From: Flavobacteriaceae bacterium
Lineage (GTDB): Bacteria; Bacteroidota; Bacteroidia; Flavobacteriales; Flavobacteriaceae
Reading direction: 5' to 3'
Assembly: GCA_003564185.1 (NCBI GenBank)
Contig: PXFS01000055.1
Coordinates: forward strand, 27,017-91,016
Length of the DNA: 64,000 nt
A program made the translations under genes and the position numbers. Shown one piece after another: positions 35,313-44,578 of this stretch (the first letter of the stretch is position 1; every line of letters starts with the position of its first letter). A model generated the notes under the pieces. The model saw only the letters and a list, made by a program, of their open reading frames with translations. It was not told the DNA's origin and made no database searches.

Positions 35313-36122
35313 ATGATAATTCACACATCATTTTTTTTACGTACTAATAAAACTAAAACTTTGGTTCAAAAACTTTTATTTTTAATCTTCACTCCTGTAT
35401 TTCTATTTACTTCATGTAGTCAAAAAAAAGAACTTAGTGCGCAAGAAATTGTTGATTTTGCAATACTAGCATCAGGGACTCATAACTTTGCAAATGCTAA
35501 AGTAAGTTTTGATTTTCGAAATAAATCTTACACTAGTATTGGAGAATGTGGAGCATTTCATTTTAAAAGAAAATTTACTTCAAATGACACGCTTATAGAG
35601 GATGATTTTGATCAAAAAAAACTTACAAGAAAAGTAAATGGAGAAAAGATTAAATTAAATGATAGCATTGCTAACCTTTATGCGGAGTCTATAAATTCAG
35701 TTTTTTATTTTGTACAACTTCCCTACCGTTTAAACGACGAAGCAGTACAAAAGGAATTGCTGGGACAGGAAAAAATTCATGATAAAGAATATTTTAAAAT
35801 ACAAGTCACTTTTCAAGAAGATGGTGGTGGACAAGATTATGAAGACATCTACCTGTATTGGATCAATTCTGAAAATTATAGCATTGATTATTTAGCATAT
35901 TCATTTTTAGTAAACGGTGGTGGACTCCGATTTAGAGAAGCCTATAATGCAAGAGAAGTAAACGGAATTAAATTTGTAGATTACCGAAATTTTGATGTCC
36001 AAAATAAACATGCAAAGCTAGAAGAATTAGGCCAACTTCATGAAAAAGAAGAATTGAAATTACTTTCCACGATTGAAAAATCAAATATTAAGGTGAAACA
36101 CTCAACAAACACCTGTAAATAG
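35313..36122 (+). CDS. Lipoprotein, DUF6503-like
   Basis: About 269 residues. After a basic N-terminus and a hydrophobic helix (LLFLIFTPVFLFTSCSQKK), a cysteine in a lipobox-like context indicates a lipoprotein. The rest is a series of beta strands with FQEDGGGQDYEDIYLYWINSENYSIDYLAYSF and FREAYNAREVNGIKFVDYRNF, a pattern seen in LolA-fold-like DUF6503 proteins of flavobacteria; that assignment is tentative. ATG 35313 is used because the frame upstream to TTG 35262 adds an unlikely extension before the signal. Confidence 0.65.
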   Translation: MIIHTSFFLRTNKTKTLVQKLLFLIFTPVFLFTSCSQKKELSAQEIVDFAILASGTHNFANAKVSFDFRNKSYTSIGECGAFHFKRKFTSNDTLIEDDFDQKKLTRKVNGEKIKLNDSIANLYAESINSVFYFVQLPYRLNDEAVQKELLGQEKIHDKEYFKIQVTFQEDGGGQDYEDIYLYWINSENYSIDYLAYSFLVNGGGLRFREAYNAREVNGIKFVDYRNFDVQNKHAKLEELGQLHEKEELKLLSTIEKSNIKVKHSTNTCK

Positions 36123-36178
36123 TTTTCAACTTTATAATAATTAAAGAAATAAAAGGTATTGCGAAATGAGTTTCTTCA

Positions 36179-36814
36179 TTATGATAAATCGGGAATTTCT
36201 TGATCATCAAAGCCTGCTTCTTCAAGGTACTCAAGTTCTTTTTCTATTTCTTTTGGTAGCTGAAACTTTTCAAAATTAAGCAACGTATCTTTGATGAAAC
36301 CATTTTTATCAATTTCTACTTGATAAAGATTTCCATAGGTTTTTTCATCAATTTCACTATATTTTTCCTTTCGTAAAATTTCATTTACAAATTCTGGAGT
36401 AGTATTATTATGACCTACAACTACCACTTTCTTTCCATGAGTAGCTGTCCAAAATTCTTTTGAGAACAATGAGTCTACCTTTGGTTCATAAACATCAGGC
36501 TCACCTTTATAGTAGTGTAGAATAGGAATCAAAGTTTGATAATTTCGTGTAAACTTTGTGGTATAAAAAGAATTAAGTTCCTTCTCTTTAAAAAATTCAC
36601 CCCAATAATTTGCTCTTTTAATTCCTTCAAAAGTAAGTTGTGGATTATCTTCCACAGCTAAATTCTTTTCAGCATGTCTTATGAAGTAGTAAGTAGTAGG
36701 CTGATAATTATCGAATCCTTCTGGTGGATTAAAATTTACATAACCCTCAGGCTTTTCATCAGAACCACAACCCAAAATCAAACTCATTAATAAAACTAAT
36801 CCTACTTTCTTCAT
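36179..36814 (-). CDS. Histidine phosphatase (phosphoglycerate mutase-like) lipoprotein
   Basis: 211 residues. Lipobox LILGC at residue 16 follows a short signal. The catalytic core has the RHG-type motif FIRHAEKN (phospho-accepting His) and the second histidine in VVVVGHNNTTPEF; YTTKFTRNYQT supplies the arginine. The family hydrolyses small phosphoesters. As an exported lipoprotein it would act in the periplasm. The substrate is unknown. It stands 88 nt downstream of the patatin gene on the same strand. Confidence 0.85.
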   Translation of the reverse strand: MKKVGLVLLMSLILGCGSDEKPEGYVNFNPPEGFDNYQPTTYYFIRHAEKNLAVEDNPQLTFEGIKRANYWGEFFKEKELNSFYTTKFTRNYQTLIPILHYYKGEPDVYEPKVDSLFSKEFWTATHGKKVVVVGHNNTTPEFVNEILRKEKYSEIDEKTYGNLYQVEIDKNGFIKDTLLNFEKFQLPKEIEKELEYLEEAGFDDQEIPDLS

Positions 36815-36902
36815 TTATGTGTATCATTTAAAAGCTTCAAATGTATTAAAGTTTAACCACTTCAACAACTTCAACGCTCATGAAAAATTATTAGTCGGTA
36901 TT

Positions 36903-37817
36903 TTATTTGTCTTTTAATTCTGTCTGCTGCTGAACTTTAAACTTTGATGCTGCATGATTAAATCCTTGCTCCCACCATTTTGTCATAAGCTTTTTGTCAA
37001 AAATTAATGAATTTTCTGTCAATTTTGTTGGAGTGTAAAACAAATTAAGAATCACACCATTTTGAGTAGCGGCTAATTTACCTTCTCTAATGTCTTTTCG
37101 CTCAACTTGATCCAACATAAACCCATAAAGGCTTAACATTAAAGCAAATGGGTTTTTACCCAAAATCTTTTCTTGTTTTGGAGCTTCTGCTTCTAAAATA
37201 ATTACATCAATATCTTTTGCTCCGCGCCTAATAGCTTCTGTTATTGGAACCATACTTCCTAATCCGCCGTCTGCATATTCACATTCATTTTTGGTGACTA
37301 AACTCATGAAAGGAACTAAGTTGCAAGAAATCCAAATCCAATCTAAGAATTCCTTATAATCAAAATCTGAAATTGATTTGTATTCAATTTTATTCTGTGT
37401 TAAGTTAGACACAGTTACTACCACCTCATTTCCAGATGATTTGAGCTCTTGAAAATCTTGCTGACTAAAACTTTTTTCAATAGTTCTGCGGAGATTCTTA
37501 GATTCTCCAAAAGTCCTTCTTTTTTTAATAAATTGAATCAATGTATTTAAAAAGTTAATCGAAATAAATTCGCGTCCTTCTTTTTTTCTCCTCACAAACG
37601 GACTTGTACTAAAGATTTGCCTGTGATTAACATTGGTATAAATATCTTTAATTCGTTGAATTTCACCTAGTGCAAGATGGGGTATAAGAAGGCTACCGGT
37701 TGAAGATCCAACATAAATATCATATTCATTTTTCTGAACTCGCATTAAATATTCTGCAACTCCACCAGCAAAGGCCCCTTTACTTCCACCTCCAGATATG
37801 ACAAGTGCTTTTTTCAT
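36903..37817 (-). CDS. Patatin-like phospholipase
   Basis: 304 residues, no signal peptide. The oxyanion hole ISGGGSKGAFAGGVAEYL, the nucleophile elbow GSSTGSLL (G-x-S-x-G Ser) and the catalytic Asp in EYADGGLGSMVP form the Ser-Asp dyad of patatin lipid acyl hydrolases. It probably deacylates membrane phospholipids from the cytoplasmic side. A TACCTTTG promoter element is 14 nt before the ATG, so it is transcribed independently of the aminopeptidase gene located upstream on the same strand. Confidence 0.93.
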   Translation of the reverse strand: MKKALVISGGGSKGAFAGGVAEYLMRVQKNEYDIYVGSSTGSLLIPHLALGEIQRIKDIYTNVNHRQIFSTSPFVRRKKEGREFISINFLNTLIQFIKKRRTFGESKNLRRTIEKSFSQQDFQELKSSGNEVVVTVSNLTQNKIEYKSISDFDYKEFLDWIWISCNLVPFMSLVTKNECEYADGGLGSMVPITEAIRRGAKDIDVIILEAEAPKQEKILGKNPFALMLSLYGFMLDQVERKDIREGKLAATQNGVILNLFYTPTKLTENSLIFDKKLMTKWWEQGFNHAASKFKVQQQTELKDK

Positions 37818-37831
37818 GAATTAATTTTTAT

Positions 37832-37839
37832 CAAAGGTA
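37832..37839 (-). promoter_or_regulatory. Candidate -7 promoter element for the patatin gene
   Basis: The minus strand reads TACCTTTG (exact TAnnTTTG), 14 nt before the ATG. No obvious -33 TTG was found. Confidence 0.45.
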
Positions 37840-37882
37840 TAAAAGAACTGGTATAATCTTTAAAAATTGATAGAAAACAAAT

Positions 37883-39964
37883 TTAGTCTTTCATAAGATT
37901 AGATAGGTATTCTTTTTCTTTGGTCAAGAGTTCATTTTTTAGTTCACTAATATTAAGTTCATGAGTCCTATCTTTCAGTAATTCTTCTAACAGAGCACGC
38001 GAAAATTTTGCATACGCCCATTTGTAATGAAAACAAGAAGAAATTAAATCCTTGTAATTATCAGGAGTAAATGTATCTAATTGATACAAATAATTAAAAG
38101 CATTTTCTCTTACCTCAACAGGATAGGTTTTTTTGGTGTATCCACTTAACTCCCTAAAATAGGAAGTGGTATTCTCTGGTTCAAAATCTTGAGTAGCTAA
38201 AGTCAACATCAACCAAAGCATTCTTAATTCTTTATCGTAAAAACCAAAATCACCTTTTATCTTTTCTAAATATACACTTCTTTTTGAAGGTACATTTCCC
38301 CATAAATGTAGAAGGGCATTTTCTTTAGTTAAATAAGACTCATCTTCCAGTAAGCCCTCGTAACTTTCAAGTAATTTATTTGGAATTGTATTAAGTGTTT
38401 TAGCAATAGATTGACGAACACGCCAGCTTTTGGAAGCAAATGCTTTCATGTACAATCGTATAGCTTCAGGTGAGTCTAAATTTTGAAGTTGACTAACTGC
38501 CTCAGAAGCATGAAAATCATCAACAGGATAGGTCATAAACTTACTTAAGTGATCTTTTTTGGTTAGCAGGTCGGTTTCCCGTAGAGAAATCAATTCTAAT
38601 AAAGGAGGAATGAAAACCGATTTTCTTAACGACTTTAAAGCCTGATCTGCTGGGAATGCTACCTGACGCAGCCAGTCTAACCGAAAATCAATTAAATCCA
38701 TTTTACTAACTTCCTCAACCTCAATCAAAAAATCTTCTGTTTCTACATTTTTATAAGCATACTTTTCCAAGTAATTTTTAACGGCTTCCTTAAAGTTGCT
38801 TGGTCCAACTTTTTCCCTTAATATATGAAGTGCCCAAGCCCCCTTTTGGTAATAAGTTAAACTACTCGCATTTGATTTTAATAAAGCTTCTCCCTTACCT
38901 TTATCGCTTTCAGCCTTGAGCGCTTCCGCCCATTGATACAATTGAAAATAAAAATATTCTTCGCCAAGTATTTCACGTTCAGCTAATAGCGCGTAATAAG
39001 TAGCAAAACCTTCGTGTAACCAATGGTGCTCGCTTTTTGTAGCCGTTACCATATTCCCAAACCACTGATGCGCTAATTCATGAGCATTAACGTTAAGGTA
39101 ATTCAAGTCTTTAAAACCTACAGAATCCGTGACAAATTGTTCTGAAAAAATAGTAAGCCCTGTATTTTCCATACCTGCATAAAGAAAATCTTTCACTGCA
39201 ACTTGTTTAAAATCTTCCCAGGGATATGCTACTCCTATTTCTTCTTCTAGAAAATCAAAAATTTCTTTAGTATGTCTATAAGTAGGCTCCATGTTCGTCT
39301 CGTATTTTTTATCTAAAAAAAGTTGAATAGGAATGCCAGAACTACTTTCTATTTCCTGAGAAGTAAAATCTCCTAATGCCAAAGCCAATAAATAGGATGA
39401 CATTGGCTTTTTCATAGTATATGTCCACTTAATTCGTTCATTAGATTCAGCTTTGTTTTGAAGAACTCCATTAGACAAAACATAATAATCTGAAGGGGCC
39501 TCAATAGCTAAATTAAAAATCATTTTTTGATTTTGATCATCTAAGGAAGGAAACCAGTGAGAAGTATATTTGCCCTGCCCTTGAGTCCATACCTGACCTA
39601 TTTTCTTAGATGTGGTAGGGACAAAATACATGGCTTGTTGAGGAGTTGCTTCATAATTTATGCAAAAACTGTAAGTTTTCCCTTTTTGAAAATCACCAGT
39701 AAAAAAGATTTTTTTATTTGAGGATGAAACACTGTAGTTAGCTTGCTCGTCTTCACAAGGCTTTATATTCATGTCTATTGCGTCTAGGTATACAGTGTCT
39801 GTTCTTTGAAGAATTTCAACTTGGTAGATTACATCTCCGCTAATGCTTTTTTCTGAAACTGAAAGACTTAAATCTGCATCAGCTTGAATAAAGTCAACAT
39901 GAAGATTGGATTGTGCAAATGCATTAATAGAAACAAGAAGTACTAAAAAAAATAAAGCCCTCAT
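37883..39964 (-). CDS. M1 family metallopeptidase (exported aminopeptidase)
   Basis: 693 residues from ATG 39964, which starts directly with the signal peptide MRALFFLVLLVSINAFAQ; the frame extends 14 codons further but into the upstream ATPase gene. The zinc site HELAHQWFGN with Glu in HEGFATYY 18 residues on, plus YAGMENTG (GAMEN-like substrate site), identify M1. The C-terminal ~200 residues have helical HEAT/ARM-like repeats. It would trim N-terminal residues from peptides in the periplasm. It begins 1 nt after the iron ABC ATPase stop and is probably in the same operon, an unusual partner for an iron transporter. Confidence 0.92.
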   Translation of the reverse strand: MRALFFLVLLVSINAFAQSNLHVDFIQADADLSLSVSEKSISGDVIYQVEILQRTDTVYLDAIDMNIKPCEDEQANYSVSSSNKKIFFTGDFQKGKTYSFCINYEATPQQAMYFVPTTSKKIGQVWTQGQGKYTSHWFPSLDDQNQKMIFNLAIEAPSDYYVLSNGVLQNKAESNERIKWTYTMKKPMSSYLLALALGDFTSQEIESSSGIPIQLFLDKKYETNMEPTYRHTKEIFDFLEEEIGVAYPWEDFKQVAVKDFLYAGMENTGLTIFSEQFVTDSVGFKDLNYLNVNAHELAHQWFGNMVTATKSEHHWLHEGFATYYALLAEREILGEEYFYFQLYQWAEALKAESDKGKGEALLKSNASSLTYYQKGAWALHILREKVGPSNFKEAVKNYLEKYAYKNVETEDFLIEVEEVSKMDLIDFRLDWLRQVAFPADQALKSLRKSVFIPPLLELISLRETDLLTKKDHLSKFMTYPVDDFHASEAVSQLQNLDSPEAIRLYMKAFASKSWRVRQSIAKTLNTIPNKLLESYEGLLEDESYLTKENALLHLWGNVPSKRSVYLEKIKGDFGFYDKELRMLWLMLTLATQDFEPENTTSYFRELSGYTKKTYPVEVRENAFNYLYQLDTFTPDNYKDLISSCFHYKWAYAKFSRALLEELLKDRTHELNISELKNELLTKEKEYLSNLMKD

Positions 39965-39965
39965 T

Positions 39966-40964
39966 TTATTCGTCAAATTGTAATACATCTTTAGAATTAA
40001 AACCAATTTTTAGGGTGTCCCCTAAAACTGTTTCATTAGTTACAACACTAAGGTTTTCTCCATTTTCTAATTTCAAAAGCAACTGCCAATGCGTACCCAA
40101 AAAAGTTCGTTTTAATATCTTAGCTTCTGTTACGTATTCGCAATCTGAGGCATTAATTGCTATGTTTTCATTTCTAATAGCATGGCAGCAGTCCTCTTTC
40201 AAAGGACACCTAAAAGCCTTTTTTAAGCCTTTATTCAATTGAACTGTATTTCCGAACAATGAGGCTACGTAAATGGATTGTGGTTTATTATATAATTTTG
40301 ATGCTTCATCTTTTTGTATCAATTGCCCTTCTTGCAAAATTAAAATTTCATCCGCTACGGCAAGTGCATCTTGAGTATCATGAGTGACAAAAATGGCTGT
40401 TACTCCTGTTTTTTTGATGATGTTGAAAACCTCGTTTCGCAACTGGTGACGCATCATTGCATCTAAATTACTAAAAGGTTCGTCAAGAATTAAAAGCGAT
40501 GGATTAGGGGCTAATGCACGAGCTAAAGCTACACGCTGTTGCTGTCCACCTGACAGCTCATGTGGATAACGTTTTTCAAAATCAGTCAAACCAACAAGCT
40601 GTATTACCTCCAAAGCACGTTCTTTTTTATCCTTATTTTTCTTTAGGCCATACAGCACATTTTCAATGACATTAAGATGTGGGAAAAGGGCATATTCTTG
40701 AAACACCATACCAATGTTTCTCTTTTCAGGCTGAACCACTTTTTTAAGCGATGATACCAAATTATTATTCAAAAATATTTCTCCATTATCAGGGTTTTCT
40801 AAACCAGCAATAAGACGGATTAAGGTTGTTTTTCCACTTCCACTTTCCCCAACAACAGCACAGATATGTCCACGATCTATATGAAAATTGACATCTTTCA
40901 AGGCGTAACTTTTACCTTTATCAAAACTTTTAGTGAGCTTATTCACTTCTAGAATTCTATCCAT
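39966..40964 (-). CDS. Fe(3+) ABC transporter ATP-binding protein (FbpC-like)
   Basis: 332 residues. Walker A GESGSGKTT, Q-loop VFQEYALFPH, signature LSGGQQQRVALARAL, Walker B LLILDEPFSNLD and switch His in FVTHDTQDAL are intact. The C-terminal ~95 residues correspond to the TOBE-type regulatory domain; it contains an unusual cysteine-rich segment, RCPLKEDCCHAIRN, that might bind a metal or sense redox state. It overlaps the permease gene by 8 nt. The assignment to iron relies on the binding-protein partner. Confidence 0.9.
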   Translation of the reverse strand: MDRILEVNKLTKSFDKGKSYALKDVNFHIDRGHICAVVGESGSGKTTLIRLIAGLENPDNGEIFLNNNLVSSLKKVVQPEKRNIGMVFQEYALFPHLNVIENVLYGLKKNKDKKERALEVIQLVGLTDFEKRYPHELSGGQQQRVALARALAPNPSLLILDEPFSNLDAMMRHQLRNEVFNIIKKTGVTAIFVTHDTQDALAVADEILILQEGQLIQKDEASKLYNKPQSIYVASLFGNTVQLNKGLKKAFRCPLKEDCCHAIRNENIAINASDCEYVTEAKILKRTFLGTHWQLLLKLENGENLSVVTNETVLGDTLKIGFNSKDVLQFDE

Positions 40965-42618
40965 TTTTGAGCAATAATTTATTTAATACAATTACTGGTA
41001 TTAATGCGGTTAAGATAATAAAAAGTGAGGGAATAGAGGCATGCATTACCATTTCATCACTAGCGTACCCATATGCATTGACCGCTAAGGTGTTAATATG
41101 ATAGGGTTTAAGTATTAAAGTTAAGGGTAATTCTTTTAAAATATCTATAAAAACTAAAATAAATGCGCTTAACATTCCTGCTTTAAGAAGTGGAAATTCA
41201 ATCTTAAAAAAAGTTTTAAAATTACCCATCCCAAGTATTTTGGAAGAGTCTGGTATGCTGCTGTTCACTTTTAATGAAGAAGATTCTAAAGGTTGATAGG
41301 CAACCGCTAAAAATCGAACTACATAGGCATAAACCAAAGCTATTAGAGTACCATTGATAATGAATTTTGATGCCCAACCCCAATCAATAAAATTTTTATC
41401 TAGTGAAAGTGTTGGAATCATTATTCCTATAGCAACTACAGCTCCTGGAATTGCATATCCTAAAACCCCAAGTTTAGAAGCTGACTGTACAGAATAAATC
41501 TTATTCCACTTTGAAAAATACAAGAGTAACAAAGCAAATAATACAGTAAAACAAGCACCCGCAAAGGCAATCCCAAAACTTTGTAAAGAAAGCCACAACA
41601 AATCTTGATTAAAGACTTCTGAAAATGTTCTTACTGACCATTGTACTAATTGAATAACAGGAATTATAAAACCTAATAGCACGGGTAAACTCACCAACAG
41701 AGTAAGTACTAATTGTTTAGGCCGGTTGAATTGAATTCTGTAATCAATACTTGTTCTTCCTGATTTTGGGCTGGTATACTGCAATTTTCTACGTTGGTAT
41801 TTCTCAAGTATAATAAGGACAAAGACAATACTAAGCAAAAGTGCAGATAAATAAATAGCTGTTTCTGGTTCTTCTAAAGAAAACCAAGACCTAAAAATAC
41901 CAGTTGTAAAAGTGTTTACTCCATAATATTCAGCTGCTCCATAGTCGTTCAAAACTTCCATCAACACTAATACTAATCCTGCAACTATGGCTGGGCGAGC
42001 CAATGGAAAAACCAATTTAAAAAAAGATTTTGTTTCGCTTACCCCTAGTAATCTTGAGGCTTCAAGAAGGTTAAGGGCTTGCGTTAAGAAAAAAGCACGT
42101 GCACTCACATATATGTAAGGAAATAGAGAAATTCCTAAAACAAAGGAAAGACCTATAACATTCATCATGTCTAATTTGAAATTTTCAATCCCAAACGGAC
42201 TAAGTAACCACGAGAATATACCTCCATAATCAAAAAAACCAGCATATGCATAAGCCATGATGTAACCTGGAATGGCAAGTGGAATAATCAATAGCCATTC
42301 CAAGTAAGTTCGCATAGGGAATTCAAATCGGGTCACCACCCAAGCAGAAAATACACCAGCAATTAAAGTTATTAAACTACATAAAATAGCTAAGTAGAGG
42401 GAATTTTTAAGGTAATCAGCAAGCAAGTACTTGGAAATGTGTTCCCAACTTTCGCCAGGACCATCAAACAATTTAAAGAATATGGTGATTACGGGAACGG
42501 CAATAAATAATAGAATAAGGACGGTAAAAACCGTCCATTTGTTAAAATCGCGTATACCACGCTGTATCCTATATTTCCAGGAAAAATTTTCCTGACTACT
42601 TCCAGCCTGCTTCATCAA
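40957..42618 (-). CDS. Fe(3+) ABC transporter permease (FbpB-like, two fused permease domains)
   Basis: 553 residues, about 12 transmembrane helices in two duplicated six-helix halves. Each half carries an EAA-type loop: EASRLLGVSETKSFFKLVFPLARPAI and DSSKILGMGNFKTFFKIEFPLLKAGM. The fused permease is typical of FbpB/ThiP-like importers. The start overlaps the binding-protein gene by 23 nt and the end overlaps the ATPase gene by 8 nt, so the three genes are translationally coupled. Confidence 0.93.
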   Translation of the reverse strand: MMKQAGSSQENFSWKYRIQRGIRDFNKWTVFTVLILLFIAVPVITIFFKLFDGPGESWEHISKYLLADYLKNSLYLAILCSLITLIAGVFSAWVVTRFEFPMRTYLEWLLIIPLAIPGYIMAYAYAGFFDYGGIFSWLLSPFGIENFKLDMMNVIGLSFVLGISLFPYIYVSARAFFLTQALNLLEASRLLGVSETKSFFKLVFPLARPAIVAGLVLVLMEVLNDYGAAEYYGVNTFTTGIFRSWFSLEEPETAIYLSALLLSIVFVLIILEKYQRRKLQYTSPKSGRTSIDYRIQFNRPKQLVLTLLVSLPVLLGFIIPVIQLVQWSVRTFSEVFNQDLLWLSLQSFGIAFAGACFTVLFALLLLYFSKWNKIYSVQSASKLGVLGYAIPGAVVAIGIMIPTLSLDKNFIDWGWASKFIINGTLIALVYAYVVRFLAVAYQPLESSSLKVNSSIPDSSKILGMGNFKTFFKIEFPLLKAGMLSAFILVFIDILKELPLTLILKPYHINTLAVNAYGYASDEMVMHASIPSLFIILTALIPVIVLNKLLLKNG

Positions 42619-43636
42619 ATAAAATTACTGCTTTTTTATTGAGTTCGCCTAAGAGGTTTAGGTGCAAACTATCTTCTTTAAAGTCTCCCCATGCCTTTAA
42701 TATTTCTGAATTTTCTACCGATGGATTTACAGGATATTCATAATTGGAAAGAGCAAAGACTTTCTGTGCTTCTTCGTTTAAAAGAAAATGAATGAGTTGG
42801 TTAGCGGCCTCAGGATTAGGCGAATGTTTGGCAATACCTATGCCGCTTATATTAATGTGCGTTCCTCTATCTTTTTGATTTGGAAAAAACACACCTACTT
42901 TATCTGCCGCTTCAAGCTCAACCCGATCGTTAGAATTCAACATTTTTCCAACGTAGTAAGTGTTTACAATAGCTATATCTCCCTCACCAGCAGCAATTGC
43001 TTTAACTTGATCTCGATCATTTCCTTTGGGCTTTCTAGCTTGATTTTTTACCATTCCTTGTGCCCATTTTTTGGCAATATCTTCTCCATCATTGGCTACA
43101 ATTGATGCCATTAAAGACTGATTATAAATGTTTGATGAACTTCTAAAAAGCAACTTGCCTTCCCACTTAGGCAAAACTAAATCCTCATAACTCGATAATT
43201 CAGTTGGGTCTATTCGGTCTTTGGCATACACTAAGATCCTAGCGCGCTTGGTCAATGCTATCCATTCATAATCTTTATCTACCAAGTTAGGAGAAAGAAT
43301 ACTATCAATAACTGCAGTGTTTTTTACTGGTTGCAATAAACCTTTTTCCTTAGCCATATGCAATCTTCCTGCATCCACGGTAATTAATACATCGGCAGGC
43401 GACTGCTCTCCTTCCAAAACCATTTTTTGAATTAATTCATCAGCTTTTGAATTGATTACATTTACTTTGATTCCTGTTTCTTTTTCAAACATCTCAAAAA
43501 GTTGCTTATCAGAATCATAATGCCTATGCGTATAGACATTTAATTGATTTAAAGTAGTTTCATCAGAAGACTTAGAATCATTTTTACAGCCAACTAAAAC
43601 TGTAAATACCAAAAGTAAAAAAACAATATTTTTCAT
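42596..43636 (-). CDS. Fe(3+) ABC transporter substrate-binding lipoprotein (FbpA-like)
   Basis: About 346 residues. The signal peptide ends in LVGCKNDS, a lipobox, so the receptor is membrane-anchored. The body matches the FbpA/FutA group: LNVYTHRHYDSDKQLFEMFEKETGIKVNV, KADELIQKM..GEQSPADVLITVDAGRLHMAKEKGLLQ, GEGDIAIVNTYYVGKML and the adjacent-tyrosine-type iron ligands. Start ATG 43636 gives the clean signal peptide; ATG 43645 is nearly as good, and TTG 43657 would lie inside the promoter. A TACATTTG element lies 18 nt upstream. No Fur-box-like palindrome was recognised. Confidence 0.9.
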   Translation of the reverse strand: MKNIVFLLLVFTVLVGCKNDSKSSDETTLNQLNVYTHRHYDSDKQLFEMFEKETGIKVNVINSKADELIQKMVLEGEQSPADVLITVDAGRLHMAKEKGLLQPVKNTAVIDSILSPNLVDKDYEWIALTKRARILVYAKDRIDPTELSSYEDLVLPKWEGKLLFRSSSNIYNQSLMASIVANDGEDIAKKWAQGMVKNQARKPKGNDRDQVKAIAAGEGDIAIVNTYYVGKMLNSNDRVELEAADKVGVFFPNQKDRGTHINISGIGIAKHSPNPEAANQLIHFLLNEEAQKVFALSNYEYPVNPSVENSEILKAWGDFKEDSLHLNLLGELNKKAVILFDEAGWK

Positions 43637-43654
43637 CTTTATCATTTTGATTGG

Positions 43655-43662
43655 CAAATGTA
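43655..43662 (-). promoter_or_regulatory. Candidate promoter of the iron ABC operon
   Basis: The minus strand reads TACATTTG (exact TAnnTTTG), 18 nt before the preferred fbpA start at 43636. It argues against the more upstream TTG start at 43657. Confidence 0.5.
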
Positions 43663-43796
43663 AAAAGAATAAGCTTATTTAGACTGAATTTTAATAAATG
43701 TTTTTTATGAAATCGTTTTGTTGTCCCTCGTCTAATTATAAAAAAAACTCTACATATAATTTTAAAAATCAGTCTTACTAAATTTAAATAATCCTT

Positions 43797-43804
43797 TATA
43801 TTTG
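43797..43804 (+). promoter_or_regulatory. Candidate promoter of the BtuF-like gene
   Basis: TATATTTG (exact TAnnTTTG), 27 nt before the ATG, with TTAC 18 nt further upstream. Confidence 0.5.
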
Positions 43805-43831
43805 AAAAACATCACAAATTAAAAGATTAAA

Positions 43832-44578
43832 ATGAAAATTGTTAGTCTTGTTCCTAGCCAAACCGAGTTAATTCATGATTTAGGTCTTAACAAAGAGCTA
43901 GTTGGAGTTACCAAATTTTGTTTGCATCCAAGTCATTTATCGAAACAAAAAACTATTGTGGGTGGAACTAAAAATGTTGATGTTAAAAAAGTTGAAGCTT
44001 TAAACCCAAGCATAATTTGCGCTAATAAAGAAGAAAATACAAAAGCATGTATTGAGGAGTTAAATCAAAAACATCAAGTTCACCTAGCCGATTTTAACGA
44101 TATTGAAGGGGCACTTGAACTCATTTTAAGCTATGGAGACTTATTCAATAAAAAAAGTAAGGCTCAAGAACTTTATGAAGAAATCCATCAATTAATTGCT
44201 CAAGTTCAAAAAAAACTTTTTGAACTACCAAGACTCAAAGTTTCATATCTCATTTGGAAAGATCCTCTAATGGTAGCTGCAAGCAATACATTTATTGACT
44301 CTATGTTACAATTATTTAAGTTGGAAAATGTTTTTTCTGAATTAAAACGCTATCCTGTCATTGAATCAAATGAATTAACAAAATCGGATATCGTCCTTTT
44401 TTCTTCAGAGCCCTTCCCTTTTACAGAAAAACATATCAATTCCATTCAACTCAACAATACCCCATACGAAATTGTAAATGGAGAATACTTTTCCTGGTAC
44501 GGAAGCCGAATGAAAAAAGCCATCCCAGCTTTATTGGAATGGCGGTTAAAATTACATCATCAATTGAAAAATCTTTAA
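43832..44578 (+). CDS. BtuF-like helical-backbone metal/cofactor-binding protein without signal peptide
   Basis: 248 residues of the class III periplasmic binding-protein family (pfam02310-type BtuF/FhuD fold): KIVSLVPSQTELIHDLGLNKELVGVTKFCLHP, IVGGTKNVDVKKVEALNPSIICANKEEN, FNDIEGALELIL, and SYLIWKDPLMVAASNTFIDSMLQL, with a long linking helix. Members usually capture cobalamin or siderophores for an ABC importer. This protein begins at the mature domain with no signal peptide, so it should stay in the cytoplasm unless another export route is used. No permease is adjacent. It converges on the decarboxylase gene with a 4-nt overlap of the ends. Confidence 0.82.
   Translation: MKIVSLVPSQTELIHDLGLNKELVGVTKFCLHPSHLSKQKTIVGGTKNVDVKKVEALNPSIICANKEENTKACIEELNQKHQVHLADFNDIEGALELILSYGDLFNKKSKAQELYEEIHQLIAQVQKKLFELPRLKVSYLIWKDPLMVAASNTFIDSMLQLFKLENVFSELKRYPVIESNELTKSDIVLFSSEPFPFTEKHINSIQLNNTPYEIVNGEYFSWYGSRMKKAIPALLEWRLKLHHQLKNL

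Noticed and set aside
43646-43831. Fur box between the iron operon and the BtuF-like gene
   Set aside because: No GATAATGATAATCATTATC-like palindrome found by eye in the gap.
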